This document shows positions 52,504-62,011 of a DNA stretch of 64,000 bases, piece by piece. The notes under the pieces were generated by a model, which was not told the origin of the DNA, searched no databases, and worked only from the letters and a program-made list of their open reading frames with translations. How positions within the stretch are numbered: position 1 is the first letter of the stretch; the number at the start of each line of letters is the position of its first letter. This DNA is from Streptomyces sp. L-9-10 (GTDB lineage: Bacteria; Actinomycetota; Actinomycetes; Streptomycetales; Streptomycetaceae): the NCBI RefSeq assembly GCF_004151105.1, contig NZ_PHRF01000008.1, positions 62,001 through 126,000 of the forward strand, written 5' to 3'. A program made the translations under genes and the position numbers.

Positions 52504-55407
52504 CTACAGCTGAGCGCCGCCGATACGCCGCCGCGCGAGGACCAGTCCGGCCGCGTACAGCCCCAGAACCGCGCCGAGCAGTACGTAGGAGAGCCCCGGC
52601 AGCGCGGGCATGCCCAGGACAGGGCCGAGCGGCGAGAGCGGCAGCAGCAGCCCGGTGACGGCGAGCCCCGCGGCGGCCCAGCGGACGGGGCTCGGAGCCC
52701 GCCGGCCGGACGCGGGGCGTGCGCTCGTACGCAACAGCAGCATCACCAGCGCCTGGGTGAGCAGGTTCTCGGTGAACCATCCGGAGTGGAACTCCGCCTG
52801 GCCGTCCCCGTCGACGGCGGCGTGCGAGGCCGACGCGAGCAGCGCGAACGTCGCCAGGTCCGAGAGCGCGTTGATGAGACCGAAGCCCGTGATGAACCGG
52901 AAGAACGCCCGGGAGCGCAGCTCCGTCGGCCGGCGCAGCGCCTCGGGCAACGGCCGGTCGTACGCGAAGGCGAGCTGCGCGGCGTCGAAGCACAGGTTCT
53001 GGACGAGGACCTGCGCCGGAAGCATCGGCAGGAACGGCAGCAGCAGCCCCGCGACGAGCATCGCGATGACATTGCCGAGGTTGGAGGAGAGCGTGATCCG
53101 CAGATACGTGGCGATATTGCCGCTCGAATGGCGCCCGGCGCCGATCGCGTGCTCGATCGCGGTGAGGTCCTTCCGCGCGAGCACGACATCGGTGGACTCG
53201 CGGACGACGTCGACGGCGTCGCGCGGGCATATCCCGACATCGGCGGCGTGCAGCGCGGGCAGGTCGTTGACGCCGTCGCCGAGGAAGCCGGTGGTGTGCC
53301 CGTCGGCGCGGACGGCGGCGACGATACGGGCCTTGTGCTCGGGTGTGCAGCGCGCGAAGACGGTGGTGCGCCGGGCGACCTCGGCGAGTTCCGCGTCGGT
53401 GAGCGCGTCGAGCCGTTCGGCGGTGACGACCTCTCCGCCGCCGGCCCCGAGGCCACCGCCGGCCCCGAGGCCACCGCCGGCCCCGAGGCCACCGCTCGCG
53501 AGCCCGCCGGCCCCGAGGCCACCGCCCGCGAGGTCACCGCTCGCGAGCCCGTCGGCCGCCATGTCGAGGCCCAGATCCAGACACGCGCGGGCCGCCGTGC
53601 CCGGGTGGTCGCCCGTCAGGATCTTGACCGTGACGCCGCGCGCGGCGAGTACCTTCAGCGCCTCGGCGGCGGTCGGAGCGAGTGCGTCGTGGAGCGCGAC
53701 GAAGCCCCGGAAGTCGAGTCCGCGCTCGTCGGCGTGGGTGTAGTCGCGGTGACGGGCGGGCCGTTCCGCCGTGGCGACCGCGAGCAGCCGCAGACCGCTG
53801 TCCGCCTCACGGGCGGCCAGCGCGGTGAGCCGGTCCCGTTCCTCGTCGTCGAGCGCGCACCGCTGGAGCACGGCCTCGACCGCCCCCTTGACGATGAGGG
53901 TGTGGGTGCCGAGGCTGCCCGGCCGTCGGACGACCGCGGTGGAGAGGCGGCGTACGGAATCGAACGGGAGGGCCGCCACGCCCTCGTACCGCGCCGGATC
54001 CTCCTCGTCCACCGCGTCGAGGATCGCGTCGTCGAGGGCGTCCGGGGCGGGCAGGTCGGCCAGTTGCAGGGTCCACCAGGCGTTCACGGCGGCCCAGCGC
54101 AGCACCTCGGGATCGGGCTCGCCGTACGCGTCCGTCGACCCGCCGACCACCGGCCGGTCCTGGGTGAGGGTGCCCGTCTTGTCCAGGAACAGTACGTCGA
54201 CGGCGCCGAGGTCGTGCAGCGCGGGCAGACGTTTGACGATCACCGCGTGGTGGCGCGCGAGGCGTGAGGCGCCCCGGGCCAGGGCGGTGGTGACGATGAC
54301 CGGCAGCATCTCCGGAGTGAGTCCGACGGCGACCGCGACCGCGAAGGGGAGCGTCTCCAAGCCCCGGCCGCGCAGGGCGGCGTTGGCCATCAGGACGAGC
54401 GGCGGGGTGAGCAGCATGAACCGGATGAGGATCCACGAGATGCCGTTCACCTGCCGGTCGAAGGCGCTGGCCGTACGGCGCCCCGGCCGGCCGCGCGCGA
54501 CGCCGAACCGCGTACGTGTCCCGGTCGCCACGACGACGGCGGTGCCGCTGCCCGAGGCGACGCTGCTGCCCTGGAAACACAGCCGCGGCTGCGCGAACAC
54601 CCCCGCGAACGCCGCGCCGGCGGCGGGCGTACGGTCCGGGTCCGGGGCCTGGACGCCCGCCGGGGCCGCCGCGTCGACGGCGTACTTCCCGACCGGCGCC
54701 GACTCCCCCGTCAGCGCCGCCTGATGCACGGTCAGCCCGCTCGCGCGGAGGAGCAGTACGTCGGCGGGCACCAGATCGCCGGGGCCGAGGCGGATCACAT
54801 CGCCCGGCACCAACTGGTCGACCGGAATCTCCCTCGGCCGCGAGCCGCCCCCGCCCCCGTTCCCGCCCCCGCCCCCGTCACTCCCGCGCCGCAGCACCGT
54901 CGCCGTGGTCGCCACCAGCTCGCGCAGCCCGGCCATGGAACGGTCGGCCCTGTGCTCCCCGGACGAGCGCAGCAGACAGCTGACCACGACCAGCGAGAGG
55001 ATCACCAGGGCGGTGCCCCAGGCGGAGACGGTGGCCGACACCACTCCGAGACAGAGCAGTACGGCGGTGAACGGATCCCGCGTACTCCGTACGAAACGCC
55101 GCGGCCAGGACGCCGTACGCCACTCCGGCACCGCGTTCTCGCCGTACTGGAGCAGCCGCTCCTCGGCCTGCGCGTCCGTCAGCCCGCGCGGCCCGCTGTC
55201 CAGCCGCCGCAGCACCTGGAGGGTCGTGAGGGCGGTCAGATCCGGCGGGGTGCCGTCCCCGCCCGGCGCCCAGGGGTCCACGGGACCGCGGTCGGCGCCC
55301 GGCCCCGGCCCGGACGTGGCCGCCGTGGACCCGTCCGCCCCGGACGTACCCGCTCCGGACGTACCCGCTCCGGACGCAACGGAGTCCGGCGCCACGGAGT
55401 CGGGCAC
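52504..55407 (-). CDS. P-type ATPase, magnesium-translocating (MgtA)-like
   Basis: A 967-residue protein from GTG 55407. The phosphorylated Asp409 is in LFLDKTGTLTQ, with TGES in the actuator region and GDGVNDLPALHAADVGI in the P-domain. About ten membrane helices, including the C-terminal pair, resemble class IIIB (MgtA). Low-complexity segments occur in the first 50 residues and at about 630-655 (GLGAGGGLGAGG), the latter encoded by 18-bp repeats. Mg2+ is inferred from the class. The ArsR gene upstream suggests metal-sensed control. Confidence 0.88.
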   Translation of the reverse strand: MPDSVAPDSVASGAGTSGAGTSGADGSTAATSGPGPGADRGPVDPWAPGGDGTPPDLTALTTLQVLRRLDSGPRGLTDAQAEERLLQYGENAVPEWRTASWPRRFVRSTRDPFTAVLLCLGVVSATVSAWGTALVILSLVVVSCLLRSSGEHRADRSMAGLRELVATTATVLRRGSDGGGGGNGGGGGSRPREIPVDQLVPGDVIRLGPGDLVPADVLLLRASGLTVHQAALTGESAPVGKYAVDAAAPAGVQAPDPDRTPAAGAAFAGVFAQPRLCFQGSSVASGSGTAVVVATGTRTRFGVARGRPGRRTASAFDRQVNGISWILIRFMLLTPPLVLMANAALRGRGLETLPFAVAVAVGLTPEMLPVIVTTALARGASRLARHHAVIVKRLPALHDLGAVDVLFLDKTGTLTQDRPVVGGSTDAYGEPDPEVLRWAAVNAWWTLQLADLPAPDALDDAILDAVDEEDPARYEGVAALPFDSVRRLSTAVVRRPGSLGTHTLIVKGAVEAVLQRCALDDEERDRLTALAAREADSGLRLLAVATAERPARHRDYTHADERGLDFRGFVALHDALAPTAAEALKVLAARGVTVKILTGDHPGTAARACLDLGLDMAADGLASGDLAGGGLGAGGLASGGLGAGGGLGAGGGLGAGGGEVVTAERLDALTDAELAEVARRTTVFARCTPEHKARIVAAVRADGHTTGFLGDGVNDLPALHAADVGICPRDAVDVVRESTDVVLARKDLTAIEHAIGAGRHSSGNIATYLRITLSSNLGNVIAMLVAGLLLPFLPMLPAQVLVQNLCFDAAQLAFAYDRPLPEALRRPTELRSRAFFRFITGFGLINALSDLATFALLASASHAAVDGDGQAEFHSGWFTENLLTQALVMLLLRTSARPASGRRAPSPVRWAAAGLAVTGLLLPLSPLGPVLGMPALPGLSYVLLGAVLGLYAAGLVLARRRIGGAQL
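53440..53520 (-). repeat. 18-bp tandem repeats in the P-type ATPase gene
   Basis: CCACCGCCGGCCCCGAGG-type units, about four, encode the Gly/Ala/Leu-rich linker. The frame is preserved. Confidence 0.75.
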
Positions 55408-55414
55408 CGCGGAC

Positions 55415-55783
55415 TCAAGCCGTGATGTCGCGGACGCGCCGTGCCGGGGCGTGCGTCGCGCGGTCGGTCAGCTGTCCGACCATCAGCCGGACCACGGTCA
55501 CGACATCCGGATCGTCGACGAAGTACACCTGGCGACGGCCTTCGCGCCGCGACCGTACGAGACCGGCCAGCTTCAGCTTGGTCAGATGCTGGCTCACGGC
55601 GGGCAGCGCCCCGCCCACGCGCTCGGCGAGTCCGGTCACATCGCTCTCGCCCTGGGCCAGTACCCACATGATGTGCAGCCGCGCCGACGACGCCAGCAGC
55701 CCGAACGCGGCGGCGGCCTCGGCCAGCACCTCGGCAGGAGGATCCTCGAAGCCGCCGGCACCCGCCGGCACACCTGGCGTCAC
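55415..55783 (-). CDS. ArsR-family (winged-helix) regulator
   Basis: A 122-residue protein from GTG 55783, behind GGGAGAG. The winged helix spans about 20-100 (GLLASSARLHIMWVLAQGESDVTGLAERVG and LPAVSQHLTKLKLAGLVRSRREGRRQVYF). No CxC-type metal site is evident in the recognition helix, so the ligand is unclear. Only seven bases separate it from the P-type ATPase, so it probably controls that gene. Confidence 0.85.
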   Translation of the reverse strand: MTPGVPAGAGGFEDPPAEVLAEAAAAFGLLASSARLHIMWVLAQGESDVTGLAERVGGALPAVSQHLTKLKLAGLVRSRREGRRQVYFVDDPDVVTVVRLMVGQLTDRATHAPARRVRDITA

Positions 55784-55871
55784 GATCGCTCTCCCGTCCC
55801 GCGCGGGCCGTCACCCCGTCAACCCGAATGTCCTCATACCTGAAGCCCCGAACCAGCGGTTCAGTCTAGGG

Positions 55872-56201
55872 CTACGGCTTGTCGCGAGGGTCCCGCGCGG
55901 GGGCATCGTCCCGCTCGACGATGGTGCCCGTGACGACACGACGCACCCCCGGCCCGGCGGCGTCGGACGTCCTGCCGGAATCCTGGCCGTCCGTCTTGCC
56001 ATCCGTCTTGCCATCCGTCTTGCCATCCGTCTGGTCGTCCGTCTTACCCGCCTCCTTGCCCTCCTCCTTGAGCGCCTTCGTCTCACTCTTGAGGATGCGG
56101 GCGGCCTTACCGGCGGAGCGGGTCAGCTCAGGGAGCCTCTTCACCCCGACGACCACGGCGACGACGATGAGGATCAGGGCCAGTTCACTCAAGCCGAACA
56201 T
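55872..56201 (-). CDS. tatA: TatA-like protein (second copy) with KTDG repeats
   Basis: A 109-residue protein. SELALILIVVAVVVGVKRLPELTRSAGKAARILK is the TatA helix-hinge-amphipathic unit. The tail has TDGKTDGKTDGKTDGQ encoded by 12-bp repeats (about 55985-56030). Start at ATG 56201. A role beside the first TatA-like protein is unclear. Confidence 0.85.
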   Translation of the reverse strand: MFGLSELALILIVVAVVVGVKRLPELTRSAGKAARILKSETKALKEEGKEAGKTDDQTDGKTDGKTDGKTDGQDSGRTSDAAGPGVRRVVTGTIVERDDAPARDPRDKP

Positions 56202-56234
56202 CAGGTCTGCTCTCTCGCGGTACGGATCGGATCG

Positions 56235-56256
56235 ACTTCTACAGCGCTGTAGAAGT
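56235..56256. promoter_or_regulatory. Perfect 22-bp palindrome between tatA and FAD-monooxygenase genes
   Basis: The half-site ACTTCTACAGC is followed directly by its exact inverse. It lies 34 bases before the TatA-like start and 116 bases before the monooxygenase start, so it can control either divergent gene. The size and symmetry suit a dimeric regulator such as TetR, GntR or MarR types; the binder is unknown. Confidence 0.75.
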
Positions 56257-56371
56257 ATTCAGTACAGGCCGACCACACAACAAGTCCCTGCCGGGCCAAC
56301 CGCACCGCGGCCTGCTACTCTTCGTCCGCAATTGATCACTTAGCGTCACAACGGGACAACCGGGAGCACCT

Positions 56372-57613
56372 GTGAAGGTCGCATGCGTCGGCGGCGGGCC
56401 CGCCGGCCTGTACTTCTCGATCCTGATGAAACGGCAGAACCCGTCCCACGACATCACCGTCTACGAACGGAACGAGGCCGGGTCCACCTACGGCTGGGGC
56501 GTGACCTACTGGGGCAGTCTGATCGACAAGCTCCATGTCCACGACCCCGAATCAGCGGTCGCCATCAGCGAGAACTCGGTCCGCTGGAGCGACGGGGTCG
56601 CACACGTCGGCGACCGGAAGACGGTGCACCACGGCGACACGGGGTTCGGAATCGGCCGGCGCCGGCTGCTCGGCATCCTCACCGAGCGGGCCCGCTCTCT
56701 CGGCGTACGCGTCGAGTTCGAGCACACGATCACCGATGCCGCCGAACTGCCCGACGCCGATCTGGTCGTAGCCTGCGACGGAGTCGGCAGCGCACTGCGC
56801 GAGCGGCACGTCCGGCACTTCGGCACCGAAGCCACCGCCGGGCGCAACACCTACATCTGGCTCGGCACCACCAAGGTCTTCGACTCGTTCACCTTCGCCT
56901 TCGTCGAGACCGAGCACGGCTGGATCTGGTGCTACGCCTACGGGTTCAGCGAGGACGCGAGCACCTGCATCGTCGAGTGCTCCCCGGCGACCTGGACCGG
57001 CCTCGGGCTCGACAGGGCGAGCGAGGCCGATGGCCTGGCCCTGCTGGAACGGCTCTTCGCGGGGCCGCTGGACGGGCACCGGCTGATCGGCCGGGCGCAC
57101 GCGGACGGCAGCGCGCAGTGGCTCAACTTCCGCACCCTGACCAACCGGACCTGGCACCACGGCAACCTCGTCCTGCTCGGCGACGCCGCCCACACCACGC
57201 ACTACTCCATCGGCGCGGGCACCACGCTCGCGCTGGAGGACGCCATCGCACTGGCCGGCGCGCTGCGCGGGCACAACAGGCGGCGCGGACACGACGTACA
57301 CGACACACACCCGGAACTGCGGGCCGCCCTCGTCCAGTACGAGCGGGAACGGAGGTCCGCCCTCCTCCCCGTTCAGAGCGCGGCCCGCTACAGCGCCCAG
57401 TGGTACGAGAACCTTCCGCGCTATATGCAGCTGGCCCCGCCGCAGATGTTCGCGCTGCTCGGGCAGCGGCACTCCCCTCTGCTGCCGCACATCCCGCCCC
57501 AGCTGTACTACCGGATCGACCGGGCGGCGGAACAGCTGGAGCCGCTGCGCAGGCTCAAGCGCTGGCTGGGCCCGAGGGTCGCGCGAACGCTGCACGCCCG
57601 TTCACGCCCCTAG
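56372..57613 (+). CDS. FAD-dependent monooxygenase
   Basis: A 413-residue protein starting at GTG 56372. GGGPAGLYFSI is the dinucleotide fold, with a DG motif (VVACDGVGS) and GDAAH (LLGDAAHTTHYSIGAGTTLALEDA). The group resembles aromatic-CoA hydroxylases such as the N-terminal half of anthraniloyl-CoA monooxygenase. The substrate is unknown. Confidence 0.85.
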   Translation: MKVACVGGGPAGLYFSILMKRQNPSHDITVYERNEAGSTYGWGVTYWGSLIDKLHVHDPESAVAISENSVRWSDGVAHVGDRKTVHHGDTGFGIGRRRLLGILTERARSLGVRVEFEHTITDAAELPDADLVVACDGVGSALRERHVRHFGTEATAGRNTYIWLGTTKVFDSFTFAFVETEHGWIWCYAYGFSEDASTCIVECSPATWTGLGLDRASEADGLALLERLFAGPLDGHRLIGRAHADGSAQWLNFRTLTNRTWHHGNLVLLGDAAHTTHYSIGAGTTLALEDAIALAGALRGHNRRRGHDVHDTHPELRAALVQYERERRSALLPVQSAARYSAQWYENLPRYMQLAPPQMFALLGQRHSPLLPHIPPQLYYRIDRAAEQLEPLRRLKRWLGPRVARTLHARSRP

Positions 57614-57645
57614 CTCCCGGCCAGGTACGTCGTCATCGTCGTCGT

Positions 57646-58362
57646 CTAGATCCTGTCGAGATACGTCGTCACCGCCAGCGCCTTCTTGGTGGAGCGGTAG
57701 CGCGCCAGCAGTACCGGGCGCAGCCACCGCACCGACGCCGGGAAGGCGCTCAGCACGGCCGTGTATCCGGGGATCCGGTCCGGGTCCTCCATCAGGCCGA
57801 GCACCAGGTGCGGGCTGCCTCGGAAGCCGCCGTGGAAGATCCCCTCCCGTACGCGTGTGAGGTCGGCGTCCGGCACCTGCGGGAACAGCTCCAGCAGGAC
57901 CGGCTCCTCCTCGTCGAAGTGCCTGGTCAGAATCTCGCGGACCCGCTGGGCGGACGGCAGCCCGGACATGGCCGCCTCACTGACGACCACCAGTACCTCG
58001 GCGCGCCCGCCCGTGATCTCCCGGGCGTCGATCGCGTCGACTGCCCTGGCGAGGGCGTGCAGCTCGGCGTCGAGCGCCTGGTGCTCGACGAGCATCTCGT
58101 CGAGTTCGGCGACGGCGGTGGGAAACAGGTCCCGCAGCGCGGGCCAGAGTTCTTCGTCCTCACTCCCGTGATGGCTCCTGATGTAATCGATCAGCCAGCG
58201 GGAGGTGCTGACCAGCGTCCTGACGTCGACGGGCTGACCGTCGGCGAGATTCGCGAACGACACCGCCACGAGGGCGGCGCCGCGTCGCATGATCATGTGC
58301 TCGGCGAGGAGTTCGTCGTACAGGCGCGAGCGTTCGGCTCGAAGCGCGGATGAAACCTTCAT
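57646..58362 (-). CDS. Hemerythrin-like HHE-domain protein
   Basis: A 238-residue protein from ATG 58362, behind GAGGGA. The two HHE halves show HMIMRRG, SHHGSEDEELW, VEHQALDAEL and RHFDEEE, consistent with a diiron site. Possible roles are oxygen or nitric oxide sensing, or iron handling. It is divergent from the TetR gene, with 88 bases between the starts. Confidence 0.85.
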   Translation of the reverse strand: MKVSSALRAERSRLYDELLAEHMIMRRGAALVAVSFANLADGQPVDVRTLVSTSRWLIDYIRSHHGSEDEELWPALRDLFPTAVAELDEMLVEHQALDAELHALARAVDAIDAREITGGRAEVLVVVSEAAMSGLPSAQRVREILTRHFDEEEPVLLELFPQVPDADLTRVREGIFHGGFRGSPHLVLGLMEDPDRIPGYTAVLSAFPASVRWLRPVLLARYRSTKKALAVTTYLDRI

Positions 58363-58438
58363 TCTCTGTCCCTCGAAGATAGAGGTGAGCCCCTATGTAT
58401 TGAACTCAAAGGCACTGCAATAAATGCCCGACTTGTCC

Positions 58439-58444
58439 TAAAAT
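58439..58444 (+). promoter_or_regulatory. Probable -10 box of a leaderless TetR transcript
   Basis: TAAAAT ends seven bases before ATG 58451 and no Shine-Dalgarno sequence is present. A -35 near 58415-58420 is weak. Confidence 0.4.
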
Positions 58445-58450
58445 GTTCAC

Positions 58451-59083
58451 ATGCCTGACGGACGGCCGTACCACTCTCCTCGCCGCGCACTCACCGCGGC
58501 CGCCACACGGCGCGACATCATCGACGCGGCACGGCGGCTCTTCCTGGAGCGGGGTTTCGCGAAGGTGACCGTCGCCGAGATCGCCTGCGAGGCAGGGACC
58601 GCGGTCAAGACGGTGTACGCCAGCGCCGGGGGCCGGCTCGACATACTGCGGGAGACCGTCCACCGCGCGGCCGCGCACTCGGGCGCTCAGGAGACCGTGA
58701 AGCGGATACGGGGCACCGAGGACGCCGTCTCCGCCATCGCCCTGCTTGCCCACCGCACCCGGCTCAGCAACGAGGAGCACCGCGAATCGATCGCGATCCT
58801 CTACAGCGCGCTGCCTGTGCACGAGGCGGCGGAAGCACTCTGGGACGAGGGCACCTCTATCTACACATCTGCCCTCCGCGAGATCGCCTCACACCTCAAG
58901 GGCCTCGGTGCTCTCAAGGCCGGGATGACCGTCGAGCGGTGCGCCGACGTGCTGTGGTTCTGCTTCGGGCTGGGCGCCTGGCGCACGCTCGTCGACGACT
59001 GCGGCTGGACCTGGGACCAGGCCGAGAAGGAGCTGGCGGCCGTGGCCACGAAGATGCTGCTCAAGGAGTTATCCACAGGCTGA
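58451..59083 (+). CDS. TetR-family regulator
   Basis: A 210-residue protein. The helix-turn-helix spans about 18-65 (RRDIIDAARRLFLERGFAKVTVAEIACEAGTAVKTVY). The ligand domain is all-helical. It probably represses itself and the divergent hemerythrin gene. Confidence 0.88.
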   Translation: MPDGRPYHSPRRALTAAATRRDIIDAARRLFLERGFAKVTVAEIACEAGTAVKTVYASAGGRLDILRETVHRAAAHSGAQETVKRIRGTEDAVSAIALLAHRTRLSNEEHRESIAILYSALPVHEAAEALWDEGTSIYTSALREIASHLKGLGALKAGMTVERCADVLWFCFGLGAWRTLVDDCGWTWDQAEKELAAVATKMLLKELSTG

Positions 59084-59129
59084 GCGGGACGCCGACGGAA
59101 TGTCAGGGGCCGGGCGCAGAATAGGGGGC

Positions 59130-61016
59130 ATGACTGAGATCACCGGTTCGACACCGGATTCGACAGTGGCCTCGACAGCGGGCGCGGCAGCCGGCCCGGC
59201 TGCCGCCCCGACCCCGGCCGCGGCCTCGATGCCCGCGTGGGAGAAGCGCTTCCGGGCCCCGCGGGTGTCGCTGCCCGACTGGGCGGAGGACGCGCCGGAG
59301 CGCGCGCTGTTCGTCTCCAACGCGACGGGGACGTACGAGCTGTACGCGTGGGATCGCGCGACCGGTGAGCAGCGGCAGGCGACGGACCGGCCGAACGGGA
59401 CGACGGACGGCGTGCTCTCGCTCGACGGCGAGTGGATCTGGTGGTTCTCGGACACGGACGGGGACGAGTTCGGGGTCTGGATGCGGCAGCGGTTCACCGC
59501 CGGGGCGGACGGAGCCGGTGACGAACCGGCGGTGGCGGGGCTCGCTCCCTCCTACCCGGCCGGGCTGGCGCTCGGCCGGGACGGCACGGCGGTGGTGGGG
59601 CGCTCGACCGACGAGGACGGCTCGACGCTCCATGTCGTACGGCCCGGCGAGCAGCCCGTGGAGATCTACCGGCACCGCGAGTCGGCCGGGGTCGGCGATC
59701 TGTCGCACGACGGCTCGCTGCTGGCGATAGAGCACACCGAGCACGGCGACGCGATGCACTCGGCGGTGCGGGTGCTGCGGCTGGACGGCTCGGTGGTGGC
59801 TGAGCTGGACGACACGGAGGGCGGTACGCGCGAGCTGGGCCTGGAGGTGCTGGGCTTCGCGCCGGTGGAAGGGGACAGCCGGCTGCTCATCGGCCATCAG
59901 CGGCGGGGCCGCTGGGAGCCGGTCGTCTGGAATCCGCTGACCGGCGAGGAGACCGAGCTGGCCATCGAGCTGCCCGGCGATGTCAACGCCGAGTGGTATC
60001 CGGACGGGTCGGGGCTGCTGGTCGCCCACAGCTTCGAGGCCCGCGGCGAGCTGTGGCGCTATGACTTCGCCAAGAGCGCGCTGGTCCAGCTGGAGACCCC
60101 GGCGGGGACGGTCTCGGGGGCGACGGCCCGGCCCGACGGAAGCGTGGAGTATCTGTGGTCGTCCGCGGCCCAGCCGCCGGAGGTGCGTTCCACGGCGGGC
60201 GGGGTGGTGCTCGATCCGCCGGGACCGGCGGCGCCCGCGTCGGTGCCGGTGGAGGACGCGTGGGTGGAGGGCCCGGGTGGCCGGGTCCACGCGCTCGTGC
60301 AGCGGCCGGAGGGCGAGGGCCCGTTCCCGACGGTCTTCGAGATCCATGGCGGCCCGACGTGGCATGACAGCGACGCGTTCGCGGCGGGCCCGGCCGCCTG
60401 GGTCGACCACGGCTTCGCGGTCGTCCGGGTCAACTACCGCGGCTCCACCGGATACGGACGGGAGTGGACGGACGCGCTCAAGCACCGGATCGGGCTGATC
60501 GAGCTGGAGGACATCGCGGCGGTCCGGGAGTGGGCGGTCGCGTCCGGTCTGGCGGATCCGGCGAAGCTGGTGCTGTCGGGCGGATCGTGGGGCGGCTATC
60601 TGACCCTGCTCGGTCTCGGCACCCAGCCCGACGCCTGGGCCGTGGGGCTCGCGGCCGTGCCGGTCGCCGACTATGTGACGGCGTACCACGACGAGATGGA
60701 GGCCCTCAAGGCGATGGACCGCACGCTGCTGGGCGGTACGCCGGAGGAGGTGCCGGAGCGGTTCGCGGCCTCGTCACCGCTGACCTACGTCGACGCCGTC
60801 CGGGCACCGGTCTATATCTCGGCGGGCGTGAACGACCCGCGCTGCCCGATCCGCCAGGTGGAGAACTATGTGGACAGGCTGGCGGCCCGGGGCGCGGTCC
60901 ATGAGGTGTACCGGTACGACGCGGGCCATGGCTCGCTCGTCGTGGAGGAGCGGATCAAGCAGGTCCGGCTGGAGCTGGAGTTCGCGGTCAAGCACCTGGG
61001 GGAGGGCGCGCGGTGA
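59130..61016 (+). CDS. S9-family prolyl oligopeptidase-like peptidase
   Basis: A 628-residue protein from ATG 59130, behind GGGGGC; an in-frame GTG/ATG upstream would add 10 residues without a site. An N-terminal beta-propeller (about 40-380) is followed by a hydrolase domain with the triad Ser486 (GGSWGGY), Asp569 (NDPRCP) and His600 (DAGHGS). It should cleave peptides, cytosolic by lack of signal. Residues 10-33 are Ala-rich. Confidence 0.9.
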   Translation: MTEITGSTPDSTVASTAGAAAGPAAAPTPAAASMPAWEKRFRAPRVSLPDWAEDAPERALFVSNATGTYELYAWDRATGEQRQATDRPNGTTDGVLSLDGEWIWWFSDTDGDEFGVWMRQRFTAGADGAGDEPAVAGLAPSYPAGLALGRDGTAVVGRSTDEDGSTLHVVRPGEQPVEIYRHRESAGVGDLSHDGSLLAIEHTEHGDAMHSAVRVLRLDGSVVAELDDTEGGTRELGLEVLGFAPVEGDSRLLIGHQRRGRWEPVVWNPLTGEETELAIELPGDVNAEWYPDGSGLLVAHSFEARGELWRYDFAKSALVQLETPAGTVSGATARPDGSVEYLWSSAAQPPEVRSTAGGVVLDPPGPAAPASVPVEDAWVEGPGGRVHALVQRPEGEGPFPTVFEIHGGPTWHDSDAFAAGPAAWVDHGFAVVRVNYRGSTGYGREWTDALKHRIGLIELEDIAAVREWAVASGLADPAKLVLSGGSWGGYLTLLGLGTQPDAWAVGLAAVPVADYVTAYHDEMEALKAMDRTLLGGTPEEVPERFAASSPLTYVDAVRAPVYISAGVNDPRCPIRQVENYVDRLAARGAVHEVYRYDAGHGSLVVEERIKQVRLELEFAVKHLGEGAR

Positions 61017-61067
61017 GGTGAGATGACGGAGATGACGGGAGCCCGCGGCCCGGGACCTCCACGGGAG

Positions 61068-61170
61068 ACACGGGGGGATCCGGGACGAGGGGACCTCTGC
61101 GGGGGGGGATCCGGGACGGGGAGACCTCTGCGGGGGGGCTTCTACGGGGACCCGGGACCGGGGGCCCGGG
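61068..61170. repeat. Imperfect tandem repeats of about 36 bp before SURF1
   Basis: Units of the form GGGGGGATCCGGGACG followed by GACCTCTGCGG recur two to three times. No gene lies in this gap. Confidence 0.7.
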
Positions 61171-61192
61171 CGGCGTTCCGTACCGTGGAGGG

Positions 61193-61945
61193 GTGTACCG
61201 CTTCCTGGTGACTCCGCGCTGGTTGGGGATCAACGTCTTCGTCCTGCTGGCGATCCCCGTGTGCATTTTCATGGGGATCTGGCAGCTGGGCCGCTTCGAG
61301 GTCCGCGTCGCCTCGCACGAGGCCGCGCAGGCGGCGCCCGATCCCGGTGAGCGGCCCGCGGCGGCGCTGGAGACACTGCTGCCGGTCGACCAGGAGACCT
61401 CGGGCCGGCACACCACCGCCAGTGGGCGGTACGAGGACCAGTTCCTGGTGCCGGGCCGGCAGCTGGACGGCAAGACCGGTTCGTATGTGCTGACCATGCT
61501 CCGTACCGACGGCGGCAAGGCACTGCCCGTGGTGCGCGGCTGGCTGCCCGGCGGCGAGAAGGCGCCCGCGCCACCCACCGGCGAGGTGACGGTGGCCGGG
61601 GCGCTCCAGGCGTCCGAGTCCACCGGCTCCGACGGGGTACGGGCGGGCGGCGGGCTGCCCCCCGGCCAGCTGGCCATGATCAGCGCGGCATCGCTGGTCA
61701 ATGTCGTGCCGTACGACGTGTACGACGCCTGGGTCACCGTCAGCAAGGCGTCGGACGGGCTGCGGGCCGTGCCCGCGGGCGCGCCGCAGAACACCGGGCT
61801 CGACCTCAAGGCGTTCCAGAACCTCGGTTACACCGGCGAGTGGTTCGTCTTCGCCGGCTTCGTGGTCTTCATGTGGTTCCGGCTCGTCCGGCGCGAGGCG
61901 GAGGCGATCAGGGACCGGAAGCTGGGGCTGGAGACCGCCGCGTAG
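61193..61945 (+). CDS. SURF1-family cytochrome oxidase assembly protein
   Basis: A 250-residue protein from GTG 61193, behind GGAGGGG. Two membrane helices (about 11-32 and 220-240) flank an extracytoplasmic domain. PRWLGINVFVLLAIPVCIFMGIWQLGRF and GRYEDQFLVPGR are typical of SURF1. It supports assembly of the aa3-type oxidase. Confidence 0.9.
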   Translation: MYRFLVTPRWLGINVFVLLAIPVCIFMGIWQLGRFEVRVASHEAAQAAPDPGERPAAALETLLPVDQETSGRHTTASGRYEDQFLVPGRQLDGKTGSYVLTMLRTDGGKALPVVRGWLPGGEKAPAPPTGEVTVAGALQASESTGSDGVRAGGGLPPGQLAMISAASLVNVVPYDVYDAWVTVSKASDGLRAVPAGAPQNTGLDLKAFQNLGYTGEWFVFAGFVVFMWFRLVRREAEAIRDRKLGLETAA

Positions 61946-62011
61946 CCACTCCGGTCTCCAGGCCCGTGTCCCGTGGGCCGTGTCCTGTATCCCGTGTCCC
62001 GTGCCCTGGCC

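Noticed and set aside
58398..58422. TATTG/CAATA inverted repeat as a TetR operator
   Set aside because: Arms are only five bases with a 15-base spacer; too weak to list as a site.
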